Positions 20,701 to 29,600 of a DNA stretch of 64,000 bases are shown piece by piece (position 1 is the stretch's first letter; the number at the start of each line of letters is the position of its first letter). The translations under genes were made by a program, and so were the position numbers. This DNA is from Teredinibacter turnerae T7901. GTDB lineage: Bacteria > Pseudomonadota > Gammaproteobacteria > Pseudomonadales > Cellvibrionaceae. Where the stretch lies: NCBI RefSeq assembly GCF_000023025.1, contig NC_012997.1:2291125-2355124 (forward strand), in the 5' to 3' direction. The notes below the pieces were generated by a model, which was given only the letters and a program-made list of their open reading frames with translations, ran no database searches and was not told where the DNA came from.

Positions 20701-23585
20701 CCGCTGCTGCTATTGCCGGTTTAATACGCACGGCGCTCGCACTCCATACTCGACAGCGTCCTGCAAATTTGCATTTCCAAACGCTCAATCCACACATACG
20801 CCTTGCTAACTCACCATTTTATATTCAGGCGGAACGCGAGCCATGGTCCGGCGCTGGCCAGCGGCTGGCGGGCGTCAGCAGCTTCGGTTTTGGTGGTGTC
20901 AATGCTCACGCCGTGCTCGGCTCTGTAAACGATACCACCGCTTCAGCGCAGACCAATCAACGATTGTTATTTGTATGGTCCGCTAAAACGGAAGAAAGCC
21001 TGCGTCAGCAACTTATTAACTTTAAAAACTGGTTGGAACAACAACAAGCCCCGTGCTTGGCCAGCGTTGCGTTCACACTAGCCAATCACCGCTGCGCATT
21101 TACACAACGCGCAGCACTTGAGGCACAGAGTGTGGCTGAAATCCTCAGTGCGATTAACGACTTTGAACATCAGCGCGAGTCTGCATTAGCTTTTTGTAGA
21201 CACCCCGCGAAAGCCAATGGCTGGCACCAGGCGGAGTTGGCTGTGCCGTGGTTAAACGGAGAATCGGGTGCGCGAGTGGCGTTTTCGGATAATCTCCCGG
21301 TGGCGCGCATACCGGGTTATGCATTTGAACAAACCCCATGCTGGCCACAGAATTATCGCGCAAGCGAGGAAACTGCCCCACCAATTTCTTCTGCGCCCCA
21401 GCATACCGCGGAACCACCTCCTTCCGTCGCACACGATTTAGCCGCAGTGCGTAAAAAGGTTCGCGATATTTTTATCGAGGTCACTCGCCAGCCTTTTAAT
21501 GACGCAACACCAGACAAACAGTTTGACGAGTTGGCCATCGATTCCATCACGGGTTTGACATTGGTAAATAAACTTGCCGAGTACTTTGGGTCGGTGAGTA
21601 AAACCCTGCTGTTTGAACACAAGACGATAGCGGAGTTAACAGACTACTTTAGCCAGCGGAAGATAGCGGATTTTCGGCCTGAAGTTAGCGCAGCAGACTC
21701 GCCGCAATCCCTCTCTGCCAACAATAGCGACATTGCCATCGTGGGTATGGCTGGTCAGTTTGCCAGTGCTGATAATCCAGAGGCGTTGTGGCAGATGCTG
21801 AGTGAGCATGGCAGTGGTATTCGTGAAGTCCCCGCAGAAAGGTTTGACTGGCGAGCTATTTTTGGTAACCCGCAGGAAGATGACTCCAAAACAAATTGTA
21901 AATGGGGTGGATTTGTTAACAACGTGGATCTGTTCGACCCGGCGTTTTTCGGTATTTCACCGAAGGAGGCGGAAGCCATGGACCCACAGCAGCGGCTGTT
22001 CTTGACCGCGTGTTACCAAACCTTAGAAGAAGCGGGCTATAACCCATCTGCGTTAAAAGGTAAAAAAGGCGGTGTATTTGCCGGTGTGAGTGCATTGGAT
22101 TATATCCATGTGGCAGAGCGCGCTGGGCGCGAACGCAGTATGCACACAGCGTCTGGCCTTGCTCATACAGTTGTGGCGAACCGTGTGTCGTATTTCTTTG
22201 GCTTTACCGGCCCCAGCGAAATAGTCGATACCGCCTGTTCAAGTTCGCTGGTGGCAATTCACCGTGCAATACGATCACTGCAACACCATGAGTGTGATTT
22301 CGCGTTAGCTGGCGGTGTAAACCTGACCCTAACGGAAGAATTGTTTGTTGCTTTTGGTCAGTCCGGGTTTTTATCGCCAACCGGCCGGTGCCATTCTTTT
22401 TCCGATCAGGCCGATGGTTATATTCGCGGCGAAGGGTGTGGCGTAGTGATGCTTAAACGCCGTGCTGATGCACTTAAGGATGGTGACGATATTCGCGGCA
22501 TCATTCGTGGTTCTGGAGTGAATCACGGCGGTCGTGTGCGGTCGCTGAGTGTGCCTAATCCTGGTGCGCAAGCTGAATTAGTCGAGCAGGTATGGCGGGA
22601 GGCGAATGTATCCCCGGCAGATATTTCCTACATCGAAGCGCACGGAACCGGCACTTCACTTGGCGATCCCATCGAGATTGAAGGTTTGAAAAAAGCGTGC
22701 GAGAAGCTGGCCGTTTCAGCTAGTCAACCCTCCATAGCGGTAGGCGCGCTTAAAGCCAATATTGGCCATCTTGAGAGTGCGGCAGGCGTCGCCGGGTTAA
22801 TTAAAATTTTGCTCTGCATGCGTCAGCAGGAGTTACCGGCTATTGCTGGGTTGGAGCGATTGAATCCCTACCTGGAGGTAGAAAATACCCCGCTTACGCT
22901 GCTGCAAAAAAATACCCCCTGGCCAGTTCCAGAACAGGGTGCCCGCATTGCAGCACTGAGTTCGTTTGGCTTTGGTGGTACTAACGCGCATATGGTCGTT
23001 GAGGCTCCAGATCATGTGGTACGAGATACCGCTAATTCAGTATCTGTTGATGCCCTAGCTGATGGCTGTTGGCTACCACTCAGTGCGCACAGCGAAACCG
23101 AATTGGATAGCTATATCGTTATTCTGACGGCGTTTTTTTCCGTGTTAGAAAAAACAGACTGGCCGACACTGGCCCAGTGTGCCTGGGTGTTACAAACAGT
23201 ACACGACGCCCGCGACACGCGTGTGCTGATGTTCGCGAAATCTGTTGATGACTTTGTTAAGCAATTAACGCACTGGGGCGGCTTGCAGCAATTTGATCAG
23301 GTTGGTGTACCCGCTGATCTAACCCCCTGGCTGAAAGGTGAACAGGACAGCTGGCCGGAATCCCGCGTTAGCGATAAACCGAGTCATCATAAAGCGTTAC
23401 CGGCGCGGCCGTTTGGTGGTGAGCGTTATTGGCACCCAGAAGATGATTCTTCTCGCGGAAAGACGACAGCGGTCGGGCCAGTGGCTAACGATATGGTCGC
23501 AAACGAAGACTGGCGTCTGGTGCTCACCCGACTCGCAGAGGGCGACATCGATCTGGATACCTCAAATGCGGCAATTCGGCTTTAA
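8742..23585 (+). CDS. trtE: trans-AT polyketide synthase subunit, 4947 aa (putative tartrolon PKS)
   Basis: Starts at ATG 8742 behind AAGGA at 8731. Domains by residue: DH 5-270 (HLVHGARLLPG; second motif unusual, DFATL); ACP 315-395 (GLSSVD); KS 470-895; DH 1060-1290 (HLVLQHPVLPG, DAALQ); KR 1305-1755 (TGGLGGLG, DYSAAN); ACP 1805-1885; KS0 1945-2345; ACP 2380-2460 (ALGSVEI); KS 2505-2920; KR 3085-3515 (TGGMGKLG, DYSMAN); ACP 3545-3610 (GFESI); KS 3650-4065; ACP 4235-4305 (AIDSI); KS 4330-4760; C-terminal docking segment (LTRLAEGDIDLD). The KS0 keeps Cys (VDSACSS) but has Ser at the HGTGT His (residue 2228) and Thr at the second His, so it should pass the chain on without elongating. The protein opens with DH-ACP completing the previous KS and closes with a KS served by the next subunit. 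Predicted products: C=C, C=C, OH, ketone, then the KS for an OH unit. Confidence 0.92.
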   Translation: MFEEHFHREVRAKIKSDDYPVAHHLVHGARLLPGVFLIDLIYRAITASGISAESVLLKKIIFREPVSFGLDSAPAKNSRTITVSFEGSLNQVKVRVVSFAEGESPSQAREHLKAHIVPATGQRLFAPNIPAAMPASMDADEVYAFARNVDIVHYEFMKPLGRLSHLDHGTLASVELGELARGAMNNFMLQPVFMDFATLVPFSRNMSAYEQAYIPIYIEQIQVFQPLKDQCRVYNPSENRGPESDDILYNNIYLYNERGEIALIFERFGAKRIRSSDLIHSLLDNTEVAPESAAAPTGEQVTPLTATAKLATGDASAAPADIVRKIVLDILASKLKKNPQEIDTKTSFYESGLSSVDLLDFVSQLEAGLELELYPTLLFEHTSVDALHEFLVAEVEEQGVSLVSTVSDAASQHNLSANAHETATGAQVVPEVETSNDSESLSGSASRTIGIIEIAKPAQMPVELPGEVPGESPEIAIVGLAARFSHAENVREFWQNLLDEKDLVEEIPSDRWPIAGFYSERGEPGTSNSKWGSFINGVDQFDPLFFALSPVDAERMDPQERHFMQEAWHALEDAAMAPGSARHEKNMGVFCGVMWSDYQLYGHEALLDNQPALASSWFSSIPNRVSYCFDLHGPSMPVDTACSSALYAIHLACDSLRRGECSAALAGAVNLSVHPSKYIKLSALQMLSPTGRCRAFGDDADGYVPGEGVGAVVLVPLERAVEQGQHVYGIVRGSAIAHGGKTAGFSVPNHESQADAFTAALKDAGLAPAAIDYLEAHGTGTKIGDPIEVNGVKETFKRFGLNAREGQILTGSVKSNLGHLEAAAGIASLAKVLMAMHHGVIPKSLHTDNLNPLIDFSRTPLTPVQMTLPWPSKGTEPRRAAIASFGAGGANAYLIIEQFQNSIGLSGQTMADQQSWVPLSAHSVGQLLASVYTLKRYLSKDPELSITGISAVLQRGRKRLAHRLVLEARDCSELHGLLSAIQSEPDLLANAGYYDGKKPLAPTFANTLSSAALAWLTGDSGSHEIVGAPAGYAKFAPLVPGYPFAKKQFWIEGARGFTSVPASRPDTLANDHLVLQHPVLPGVYYLERLLHMHAAKTPLAIQQLKWLAPAVFKAGQEEQLKFIPTESGYQINYGELQVCSALIVESTVNSTTEQHLKWQSPASSVPVQDVDLFYTQLLKLGIEYGPGLRVLTRIQHSEQQVWVNYAKGPLTASAILDAALQATSLMLSPARQDEIRLPFTVANLWIAADVHNASKAFIQNVGHNRFEIGIYDDEENAVAVLLGVQLTTTTKTALAELLSKQNAQPLLKFEPQWLQVPPAPINDERAGVTLVLCETPFEHADERSFADGTKGPVLWARAGSTFTVEPDNVHCVWNTTSDNDYVALANWLREFNRSSTTFVETVIYVRNGLDNARLGFENLLDLMRAWYRLKQKQPVNTVFLHSESHYSDACAVASLAKTAALEFPAFRLKSLEIDTSLNDISTLQTAWSESHLDSGVHVRYADGARYEKRMQPCVPAAASVNQLKNFRNGGAYVITGGLGGLGIIFARYLATHYKANLVLVGRRELDRAATTICDEIADCGGRAIYMSADISETTHVSAVLHKTRESFGELHGWIHSAGVIRDALLPFKTRDQISEVLTPKVSATKALHQALRNQTLDFVLLCSSVSAMLGSKGQADYSAANGFMDGFAEAVSHPAQPWISVNWPLWKDGGMQIAEKDLDVLQAAGLDVLTTDAGMQTFERAVIGSTATVLEMPGDLAKFITRFEQVENQRFPALAATEEPARAQVAERLELQSINPASAATHQKTVVSEDFTPQLRAILSELLKLDDDDIVDDEPLDSYGIDSVQTVSLLESIEKAFDIAISVIEFSELNTLQKIADYILGQQPPSTMAEAAGAVGENQTIARLNRTTSDTVLSAPAVEPLIKSKTQATQRIATDVGNSSNTDSCPREQDIAIIGLATRFPGAENLAQLWSALQQSLPTTPIAYGDLCVQRGYPFISEIAALPVFSLVQTADRRTSALPYELSVLQALMNELLVSASLEREAYRDKSVGVFLGASSPAWQGSTLDQMLTSSLATQLSRAVGFTGPAMVVDSACSSFMSALYQGCQAIRTGDTDLSVVGAVNLLSNPHIVAAMAEKGMLSADGITRLFDTDAKGFGLSEGAGLFLLKPHLQALSDGDNVLAVISGISVQNEGISPSQSLPNAKNLQRMMQRTLMQSGVNANAVSYVDISGVGDQLIDVVELETIHTTYVGDAEFDDCVVCSAKAHYGTALPASGMLSLARCILAMHQGCYPPQPNLNTLAPRMPFRDGHFYPTTQPKLWPQTAIPRTAAINNMGMGGTHGHVILQQGAGRLELNRDRPVAMSPSAAQSVSDGSSQASPATKQDIAAAWSSVLLTWLRKRCNDTSLHESRTFEELALGSVEIAELMAFIESDINQPLSPSVFFDNPTIAQLAEHIVRKSGSAPGFAVQERESPVAENINRFDSNADGLSGGAKPSTPALVPATAPVIPNIAITGMAVRLPQANSLDDFWQLIKNGRVVLKPVKNARPELASSDTNRYAALLDNVRGFDGEFFGLSPRECNLLDPQVRLALQTVYHAIEDANLASTIRGSNTGVFAGISFRDYEHLLRHNGPDKIEAHESTGNAATMLANRISYTFNLKGPSVVVDTACSSSLVAFHQACNALRMGECEQAIVLGASLLLSPWHFEHMESLGALSPSGRCAVFDAAADGYIPGEAVVAVVLQTQSAGHSHPQTHLQNSYAEVIASGVNHAGKTNSITVPGVSQQAALLSRCWSKAGILPGYIETHGTGTPMGDPIEVDAIARAFSDSNDAAESCYLGSVKANLGHTEAAAGLTGLIKAVLVTKHGIIPPQAAFTEQNKKIILPSQLKISSTESAWNQLIDQRISGISSFGFGGANAHVLLRGVKHNVSLSTQSPQLCVVSARTRDALINSIRQLRHWIATHRSEELAGIASALAQREVFAERMAFVANNIDELLRHFDRALADGFQQSCVGYIDENLDRAATDFVIRGKSPVISITSVLPAHLPGYGFVEQDYWFSESKNTYGSGSDSATTTAVDATPQLAFYEQNWTRQPLETSECNPEHSLWLCSPDVLKSIEADALSAGLSVQCKLLALESIAAECAAFAGPIKIALSENANGYQELERGGQFKVVKLLQEVLASGNADIDIIYIDRNELPAAESLMMSGFALSASAIKPGVSLRTIFGGLSDAELLSELCCDLGPVSVQYRNGERGFYRPQKISLADATARIAQNKTSGFKVGGTYVITGGMGKLGQLLARQLVNEYKANIILLGRRPIDGVSHDFCRSLSHNANAVVYLQADVTQAESLLGALTFAEQRFGKLDAVLHAAGCLIEGPLMSKSASDFRTTLASKVSGLDNLLSAAKKLKAFPRILAFSSTSAVIPSAQLADYSMANAYMDHRCRACFAQGLPVVAVQLPYWQNGGMQADSATLDLIQAQTGFLPLPDQLGFNALGMAAAQESPVVLIAYGDAEKIHAVLDAAIMRRKRLPIALPSTAASSYAVTSDTANNTDTEQVLLQLVQDVLALKKRPALTTPLADLGFESITVIEFTRRVKTSLGVELSGADIYSYRTLQDYFTFIQSQIVVDPSPSEQVGNTAQHQSPFNRVGSESVTTPENQAQEILLVGMAGRFPGAQDLMQFWQNQLAGKDVIQETFPERMVGELQPTITGAGFLSRVDDFDAGFFNQTQVQAEQTDPQQRLLLQSTWHALEDAGVTAESLSGCKVGVFIGISNIEYREVLAAFASHNGHNVSGTSLSMSANSISYFFNWTGPSETVDTGCSSSLVALHRARKALDDGDCDWAVVGGANLLLSKNSFKACEDAGMLSKNQRCYTFDARANGYVRGEGVGVVLLKGKSVTTPTAPAYAALKNTGINHNGKGQSLTAPSAIAQSELLQQVYSKRNLNIDNLDYIECHGTATELGDPIEINGLKLAFDALGQSPTQCALGTVKTHIGHLESAAAIAGLIRTALALHTRQRPANLHFQTLNPHIRLANSPFYIQAEREPWSGAGQRLAGVSSFGFGGVNAHAVLGSVNDTTASAQTNQRLLFVWSAKTEESLRQQLINFKNWLEQQQAPCLASVAFTLANHRCAFTQRAALEAQSVAEILSAINDFEHQRESALAFCRHPAKANGWHQAELAVPWLNGESGARVAFSDNLPVARIPGYAFEQTPCWPQNYRASEETAPPISSAPQHTAEPPPSVAHDLAAVRKKVRDIFIEVTRQPFNDATPDKQFDELAIDSITGLTLVNKLAEYFGSVSKTLLFEHKTIAELTDYFSQRKIADFRPEVSAADSPQSLSANNSDIAIVGMAGQFASADNPEALWQMLSEHGSGIREVPAERFDWRAIFGNPQEDDSKTNCKWGGFVNNVDLFDPAFFGISPKEAEAMDPQQRLFLTACYQTLEEAGYNPSALKGKKGGVFAGVSALDYIHVAERAGRERSMHTASGLAHTVVANRVSYFFGFTGPSEIVDTACSSSLVAIHRAIRSLQHHECDFALAGGVNLTLTEELFVAFGQSGFLSPTGRCHSFSDQADGYIRGEGCGVVMLKRRADALKDGDDIRGIIRGSGVNHGGRVRSLSVPNPGAQAELVEQVWREANVSPADISYIEAHGTGTSLGDPIEIEGLKKACEKLAVSASQPSIAVGALKANIGHLESAAGVAGLIKILLCMRQQELPAIAGLERLNPYLEVENTPLTLLQKNTPWPVPEQGARIAALSSFGFGGTNAHMVVEAPDHVVRDTANSVSVDALADGCWLPLSAHSETELDSYIVILTAFFSVLEKTDWPTLAQCAWVLQTVHDARDTRVLMFAKSVDDFVKQLTHWGGLQQFDQVGVPADLTPWLKGEQDSWPESRVSDKPSHHKALPARPFGGERYWHPEDDSSRGKTTAVGPVANDMVANEDWRLVLTRLAEGDIDLDTSNAAIRL

Positions 23586-23626
23586 ACGCAGTGGTTGCCT
23601 CAGGTTGTTTTGGTAAGGAAATGGAA

Positions 23627-26600
23627 ATGAATGATAAAAATGCGGTGCTCGCAGCAGTTAAAGACGGAACACTGACGGTGGAACAAGCGCTGGTCGCTCT
23701 GCGCAAGCTGCAGGATAAAATGCCATTGGATCAATCGCAGCTCGCAGTCTATGAGCCGAGCTGGGTAGACGCTCCAGCGACTAACACCGCCCGGAGTGCG
23801 CTTGGGTTGGTCGTGGTAAACAGCAGGGCGTGTTTGTCAGATGCACTTGGCGATTGTGATGTGGTGTTGGTGGACGCGGGGCGCTATTTATTGTTTGCAT
23901 CTGCGTCGGCCTGCACTCGCAACGAGACCCCGCTCAAAGAATTTTCCAGCCTGCATGAATTTACCACCTTCAGCCGTGAAAAGATTACGCAAAAATCTGG
24001 TTTGTGGTTGGTGCACGCATCCGCTGAGAATGACGTGGAGCCTGCGCTACTTGACGTATTTGCTTGGGTAAAATCACTCTCAACCTTAAATGCCGATCAA
24101 TCTGTACAGCGCTGGTCATTCGGTGCTACGGGCGAGTATGCAGCGGTGGCGAATGAGGCGATAGCCGGCTTCCTGCGCGGCGCCCGGGTTGAAAATCCCA
24201 ATTGCCATTTTTCGGTGCTGTTTGATTTTTCGGTAGAGACGGATCACTGGCGCGAGGAGCTGGCCGCTGCGGCAGAGCACGTGGAAGTTCGCTATCTATC
24301 GAGTCGTCGCCAGGTTTTGCGCTTGGTACAAACGCCGGAATTAAGCAGCCAAACACCAGCCTGGTTACATAATAAATGCCACCTAATTATTTCCGGGGGC
24401 GGTGGTGAACTTGCGCTGTCTTTAAGTCGGATTCTGCTTGAGCGGGAAGACCTGTGTATCACCTTGCTGGGGCGCTCTCCGGCGAAGCCCGCTGTCGAAA
24501 AATTAATTGCACAGCATTCATCCCGCGTGGCTTATCAGCAGGCGGATATCGCCGATAAAACGGCTGTGGATGGGGCAATTTGCGAGAGTGTGCGGCGTTT
24601 TGCGGGTGATCTTGTACTTGTACACTGCGCAGGTGTATTGGCAGATAGCTTTATCAATAAAGCGTCGGCGGATCAGTACGCAAAAGTATTAAGCCCAAAA
24701 TATCAAGGCACGATAAACCTGTTGCGCGCCGTCCATAAATATAATGTAAACAGCGTTATTTTATTCTCATCGATCGCTGCTTATTTACCCCATTCGGGGC
24801 AAAGCTTTTACGCCAGCGCCAATCGCGCTATGACAGCGCTGGCAAAAAAATTTTTACCGTCGTCGGTAGCGTTGCAGGTCCTGCATTGGCCACTGTGGGA
24901 CGGTGGCGGTATGGATATCAGCGCCGAAGACAAAGCGTTAATGCGCAGTGAAACAGGTATGGTGCCGCTGCCACAGGTGCTGGGTTGGCAAGTGTTGTTA
25001 AAATCCGGCGCGGGCAATAGGGTTATTGCCTTTGGCGATAAAGCTGAAATTGTGCGTTTTATTGGCGATAAAGACGCGATGAAAATTCGCAAACATACGC
25101 CGAGGGTACAAAGTCGCGAACAAGCACAAACGGCAATCATCGATGCCCTTTGCGATGCGACGCAGTTTCCGAGTACTAAGGTCAAGCCGAAGCTCAGCCT
25201 GCAGGCAATGGGCCTCGACTCGATGATTATTACCCGTCTGAACGTCACCCTTGAAAAACAATTCGGCACCTTGCCAAAAACCCTGCTGTTCGACTGTCAT
25301 ACCATAGCCGAGCTCACCGATGCGATTTTGTCCCGTGTGGAAATAGTTCCTCAGCCTGGAACCAGCGAACCAGCGAGCATCGCAAAGTCATCAGTGGCGG
25401 TGCAGGTAACAGCGGATCAGACACCGCAAATTAGTCAGCCGCACACTGACTCTGTCGATGCAAAAGCGGTGGCTATTATCGGCCTTGCGGGTCGGTACCC
25501 TGCTGCAGCAAATATCGATGAATTTTGGCAAAACCTGGTAGAAGGCAAGGATTCCATTACCGAAATTCCGGCGGACCGTTGGGATTGGCAGGCCTATTAT
25601 CGACCGCAAAAAACCAGTGGCTTCAGTCACAGTAAATGGGGTGGATTTTTAAATGATGTCGATGCATTTGATCCACTCTTTTTTGCCATCTCACCGCGTG
25701 AAGCGGAGAGTATTGACCCGCAAGAACGGCTGTTTTTGCAAACCGTTTGGCATACTCTGGAAGATGCCGGTTACTCTCCGCAGCGGTTGCGTGAATACAG
25801 TCGTAAAGCCTCGTCACGCCAGCACGCAGTCGGTGTATATGTCGGTGTTACCTCTGGGCAATACCAACAACTCAGTGCACAAGATTGGGGACGTGGCGAA
25901 CGTACTCTTGCATCGTCCGCCTATTGGTCCATTGCCAATCGGGTATCGTTTTTTCTCAATCTACAAGGGCCTAGCATCGCAATCGATACGGCGTGTTCTG
26001 CATCGCTCAGTGCGATCACCTTGGGTTATGAATCGCTGGTTGCAGGCAAAACCAAAATGGCACTGGTGGGTGGGGTTAATATCAACCTCGACCCAAGTCG
26101 CTATGTCGCCCTGTCGGATATGGGTTTTCTTTCCCTCGATGGTCGATGTCGAAGTTTTGGCAAAGGCGGGACGGGCTTTGTACCCAGTGAAGGAGTGGGT
26201 GCCGCATTGTTAAAACCGCTCTCAGCGGCCAAAAAAGACGGTGACAATGTTTATGCAGTGATACGCGGCGCGGCGGTCAATCACAGCGGCACCACGAACG
26301 GCTATTCGGTCCCCAGCCCACAATCTCAGGCGTTGCTGGTACACGATGCGCTGCAGGATGCTGGTGTAAACGCGCGTGACATAAGCCTGATTGAAACCCA
26401 TGGCACCGGCACAGCGCTGGGCGATCCGATTGAGGTCGACGGTTTGACACAGGCCTTCCGAATGAACGGTGGTTCCGGCTTGCGTGCGAGTTGCGCGTTG
26501 AGCTCTGTAAAAAGCAATATCGGCCATCTGGAATCCGCTGCGGGTATTGCTGGCTTAACCAAGCTCGTATTGCAATTGTACCGTCGGCAAAGAGTCCCGT

Positions 26601-29600
26601 CCTTGCACGCAGATGTACTTAATCCAGCGCTGGATTTGGAGAATACGCCGTTCTTCGTGCAAACTGATTTTGCCCCCTGGGTATCTGAAAGCGCGCCCAG
26701 AATTGGCGGGCTTTCTTCGTTCGGCGCCGGCGGCAGTAACGCGCATTTAATCGTCGAACAAGCGCCTGGGAAATTAACAAAATACGATTCAAGCGATTAT
26801 AAAAATAGCGATGTCACGGTACCGCTCGCTGTATTTTCGGCGAATAATCCGGCAGGGCTGGCGCGATTGTGTCGTGCTCATCTCGATTTTCTCCAAGCGG
26901 CAGACACCGAATTCAGTTTTGCTTGCTACTTGTTTAGCCTGCAAACCTCCCGCGCAGCATTAAATACCCGTATTGCTATTCACACCAGTTCAAAAGATGC
27001 ATTGATTAGCGAGCTAATGAATTTGTTGGCGACGGACATTCATAAAAATACGAACGTACACAAACTCGTTGATGAAGATGTTGAGGACGAGTTCACCGCA
27101 CCCGCTGATAACCTCACTTTGAATAGCCAAGAATTACAGGCGTTGCAGGAAGGCTGGCTGAGCGGGATAAACTGGCGCTGGGAAAATTTGTGGCAAGGTA
27201 CGCCGGTGACTCGCATACCGCTCCCGTTATATCCGTTCGCGAAAATGCGCCTTTGGTACCGTGAGCGCAGTTTTGAGCCAGTGCCGAATCGTATTGATAA
27301 CTCACAGGTGGAATGGAGCATTCCCCCGGCCGCGTCTGCTGTTGCGGACCATGTCATCCAAGAGCAACCGATTCTAAGTGGTATGGGGCATTTATCGCTG
27401 GTGCTGGCTTCGTTAAAAGAGTGCGGTCTTGTCGAAACCCAGCTCAGCGGCGGTTACGAATTTACGGATGTGCACTGGCTAAGACCGCTGGCATCGCAAC
27501 GCAAGCAAATGCGAGTCACGGTAGAAGTACAACCGCAAAACGATACCGTTCAGTTTCGCGTAAAAAATGCTGAAGGAGAATTAGCATCTTTTGGCAAATT
27601 TAAGCGGTTTGGTGCAGAGCCAAGTAGAATACAAAAGTCCTTTGACGACGTGGAATTTAGCGCGTCGGATTCCTGGCGAGGCGAGCGCTTGTATCAAGCT
27701 ATGGCGGCCGCTGGATTCACCTACGGCCCTGGATATCAATACGTCGATCAGCTTGAATACAGCGAAAGCCAGGTAAATTTTGAATTGCAGGTCGCGCCGG
27801 ACACAAACGATGTTTTTCACCCGGGCTTCGTCGATTCCATGCTGCAAAGTATTTTTGTTTTGCATTCGCAACAGGAGTCGGCGCCAGCAGTGCCGTTTAA
27901 GGTGGCGTCTATTCGAGTTTACGAAGCGCCATGCAGGGCGGCCAAAGGTTCAATACGTGCACTCCAGTCTACTGCGGATGGTGAATATCCTTACCAGATC
28001 AGCGCTGCATCTAATACTGGTAAACCGGTAATCGAATTCGACCAGTTTGTTGCCCGCCGCATAGAATCCGCACCTGCTGAAGATCCCGGTGTTGTTACCC
28101 AACACGTCAATAGGGTAGAACTCAACCGAAACGCACCAACAATTTTTGACCATTGTTATGCTCCCAGGTGGGTGGCGCTGGAATCTCAGGATTTTTTAAC
28201 CGTGGTGGAGCCGACCCGTCGCCACGTGGTTATCACCAGCTCTTCCAGCAGTGATATTCAAAATTCGCTGCTGCAAAAACTTAGCGAAGCCGAAGGCAGG
28301 GGGCGCCTTGCTTCTTTGGCGGTAATACCCATTCAACAGCTTGCCAGTGCGCGGGAAACCCTAAACAGTGCAGACACCCTGTGGTTTACCGCAGCAATTT
28401 ATCCGCAGCGCTACTCACTTGCAGATACAGCGTTCGTGGATCGATTCCTGAAAGAAGCGTTGTTTAATTTGTTGCAACTAGCAAAACACTGTTTTGGTCA
28501 AAGTAATGCCCAAAGGCTGATTGTTCTTACCAATGATGCGTTTGCTCTACAACCCCAACAACATAATTTCCACCCGTTGGCCGCAGGTTTACTCGGGTTC
28601 ACTAAAGCGTTTGCCCAGGAGGCACGGCAGGTAGAGTGCTACCAACTGGATCTGTCTCAAGCCTTGGTGGAGCAGGGCCTTTTACCACCGTTGTTTGCTG
28701 ATCTTAATCGACTGGTGCCAGTGCAAGCACGTTTGCCGGGGTGTGCGGTGGCTAACCATCACGGTGAATATGTTGTCGAAAAGTTTTCCCGCTTTGCCGG
28801 GGCACCTCAAGCCACCCAGCCACAGATCGCGTTTAGGGACGCAGGGGTCTACCTGATTATTGGTGGCGCGGGCGGTCTTGGGCTCGCGTTTGCAAAACAT
28901 TTGCGCGAGAAATACGAAGCTCGTGTAATTCTTGTTGGGCGCCGAAGTGCAGGCGCTGTTGCGGAGCTTGTGAGCGGTCAGTTTGATTATCGGCAGTGCG
29001 ATATAAGCGATGCACAGCAAGTGCAATTGTTGCTAAAAACAGTCCAGCAAGAATATGGCGCCTTGCATGGTGTTGTCCATTCAGCGCTTACTTTGCAGGA
29101 TACGTCAGTTGCGAAAATGCAAGACGAGGACTTGGCAGCGGCGCTAAACGCGAAGGTGTTTGGCACGATCCAACTGATGGAATCTCTTACAGCCCTCAAT
29201 CTCGATTTTATTCTGTTTTTCTCATCGACAATTTCGCAAACCTGCAGTCCAGGTCAGTCCAACTATGCGGCGGCGTCACTGACTCAAGATGCTTTGGCCA
29301 ATTATTACGCCCGGTTACACCGGGGTATCCGTGTGGTGAATTGGGGTTTCTGGCACGAAATAGGTGTCGTGGCAGACGAATTCTATCGTCAGCGTATGTA
29401 TGCAAAAGGATTACTCGGGATTACATTCGACGATGGCCTTTCGGTGCTTGATGCGTTACTCGCGGGCACCGAGCGTCAGCTAGTTGCACTAAAACTTAAT
29501 TCGCAGGGTATGTCGCAATGGCAGCCTTATCTTTGTGACCAGGCCAAGGGGGCTCAGGTGAATTCACAATTTTCAGGCGGTAATTCAAATTCGGCGTTGC

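Noticed and set aside
23591-23626. GTG or earlier ATG start for the terminal PKS
   Set aside because: AAGGA at 23615-23619 is correctly spaced only for ATG 23627; ATG 23621 is too close.
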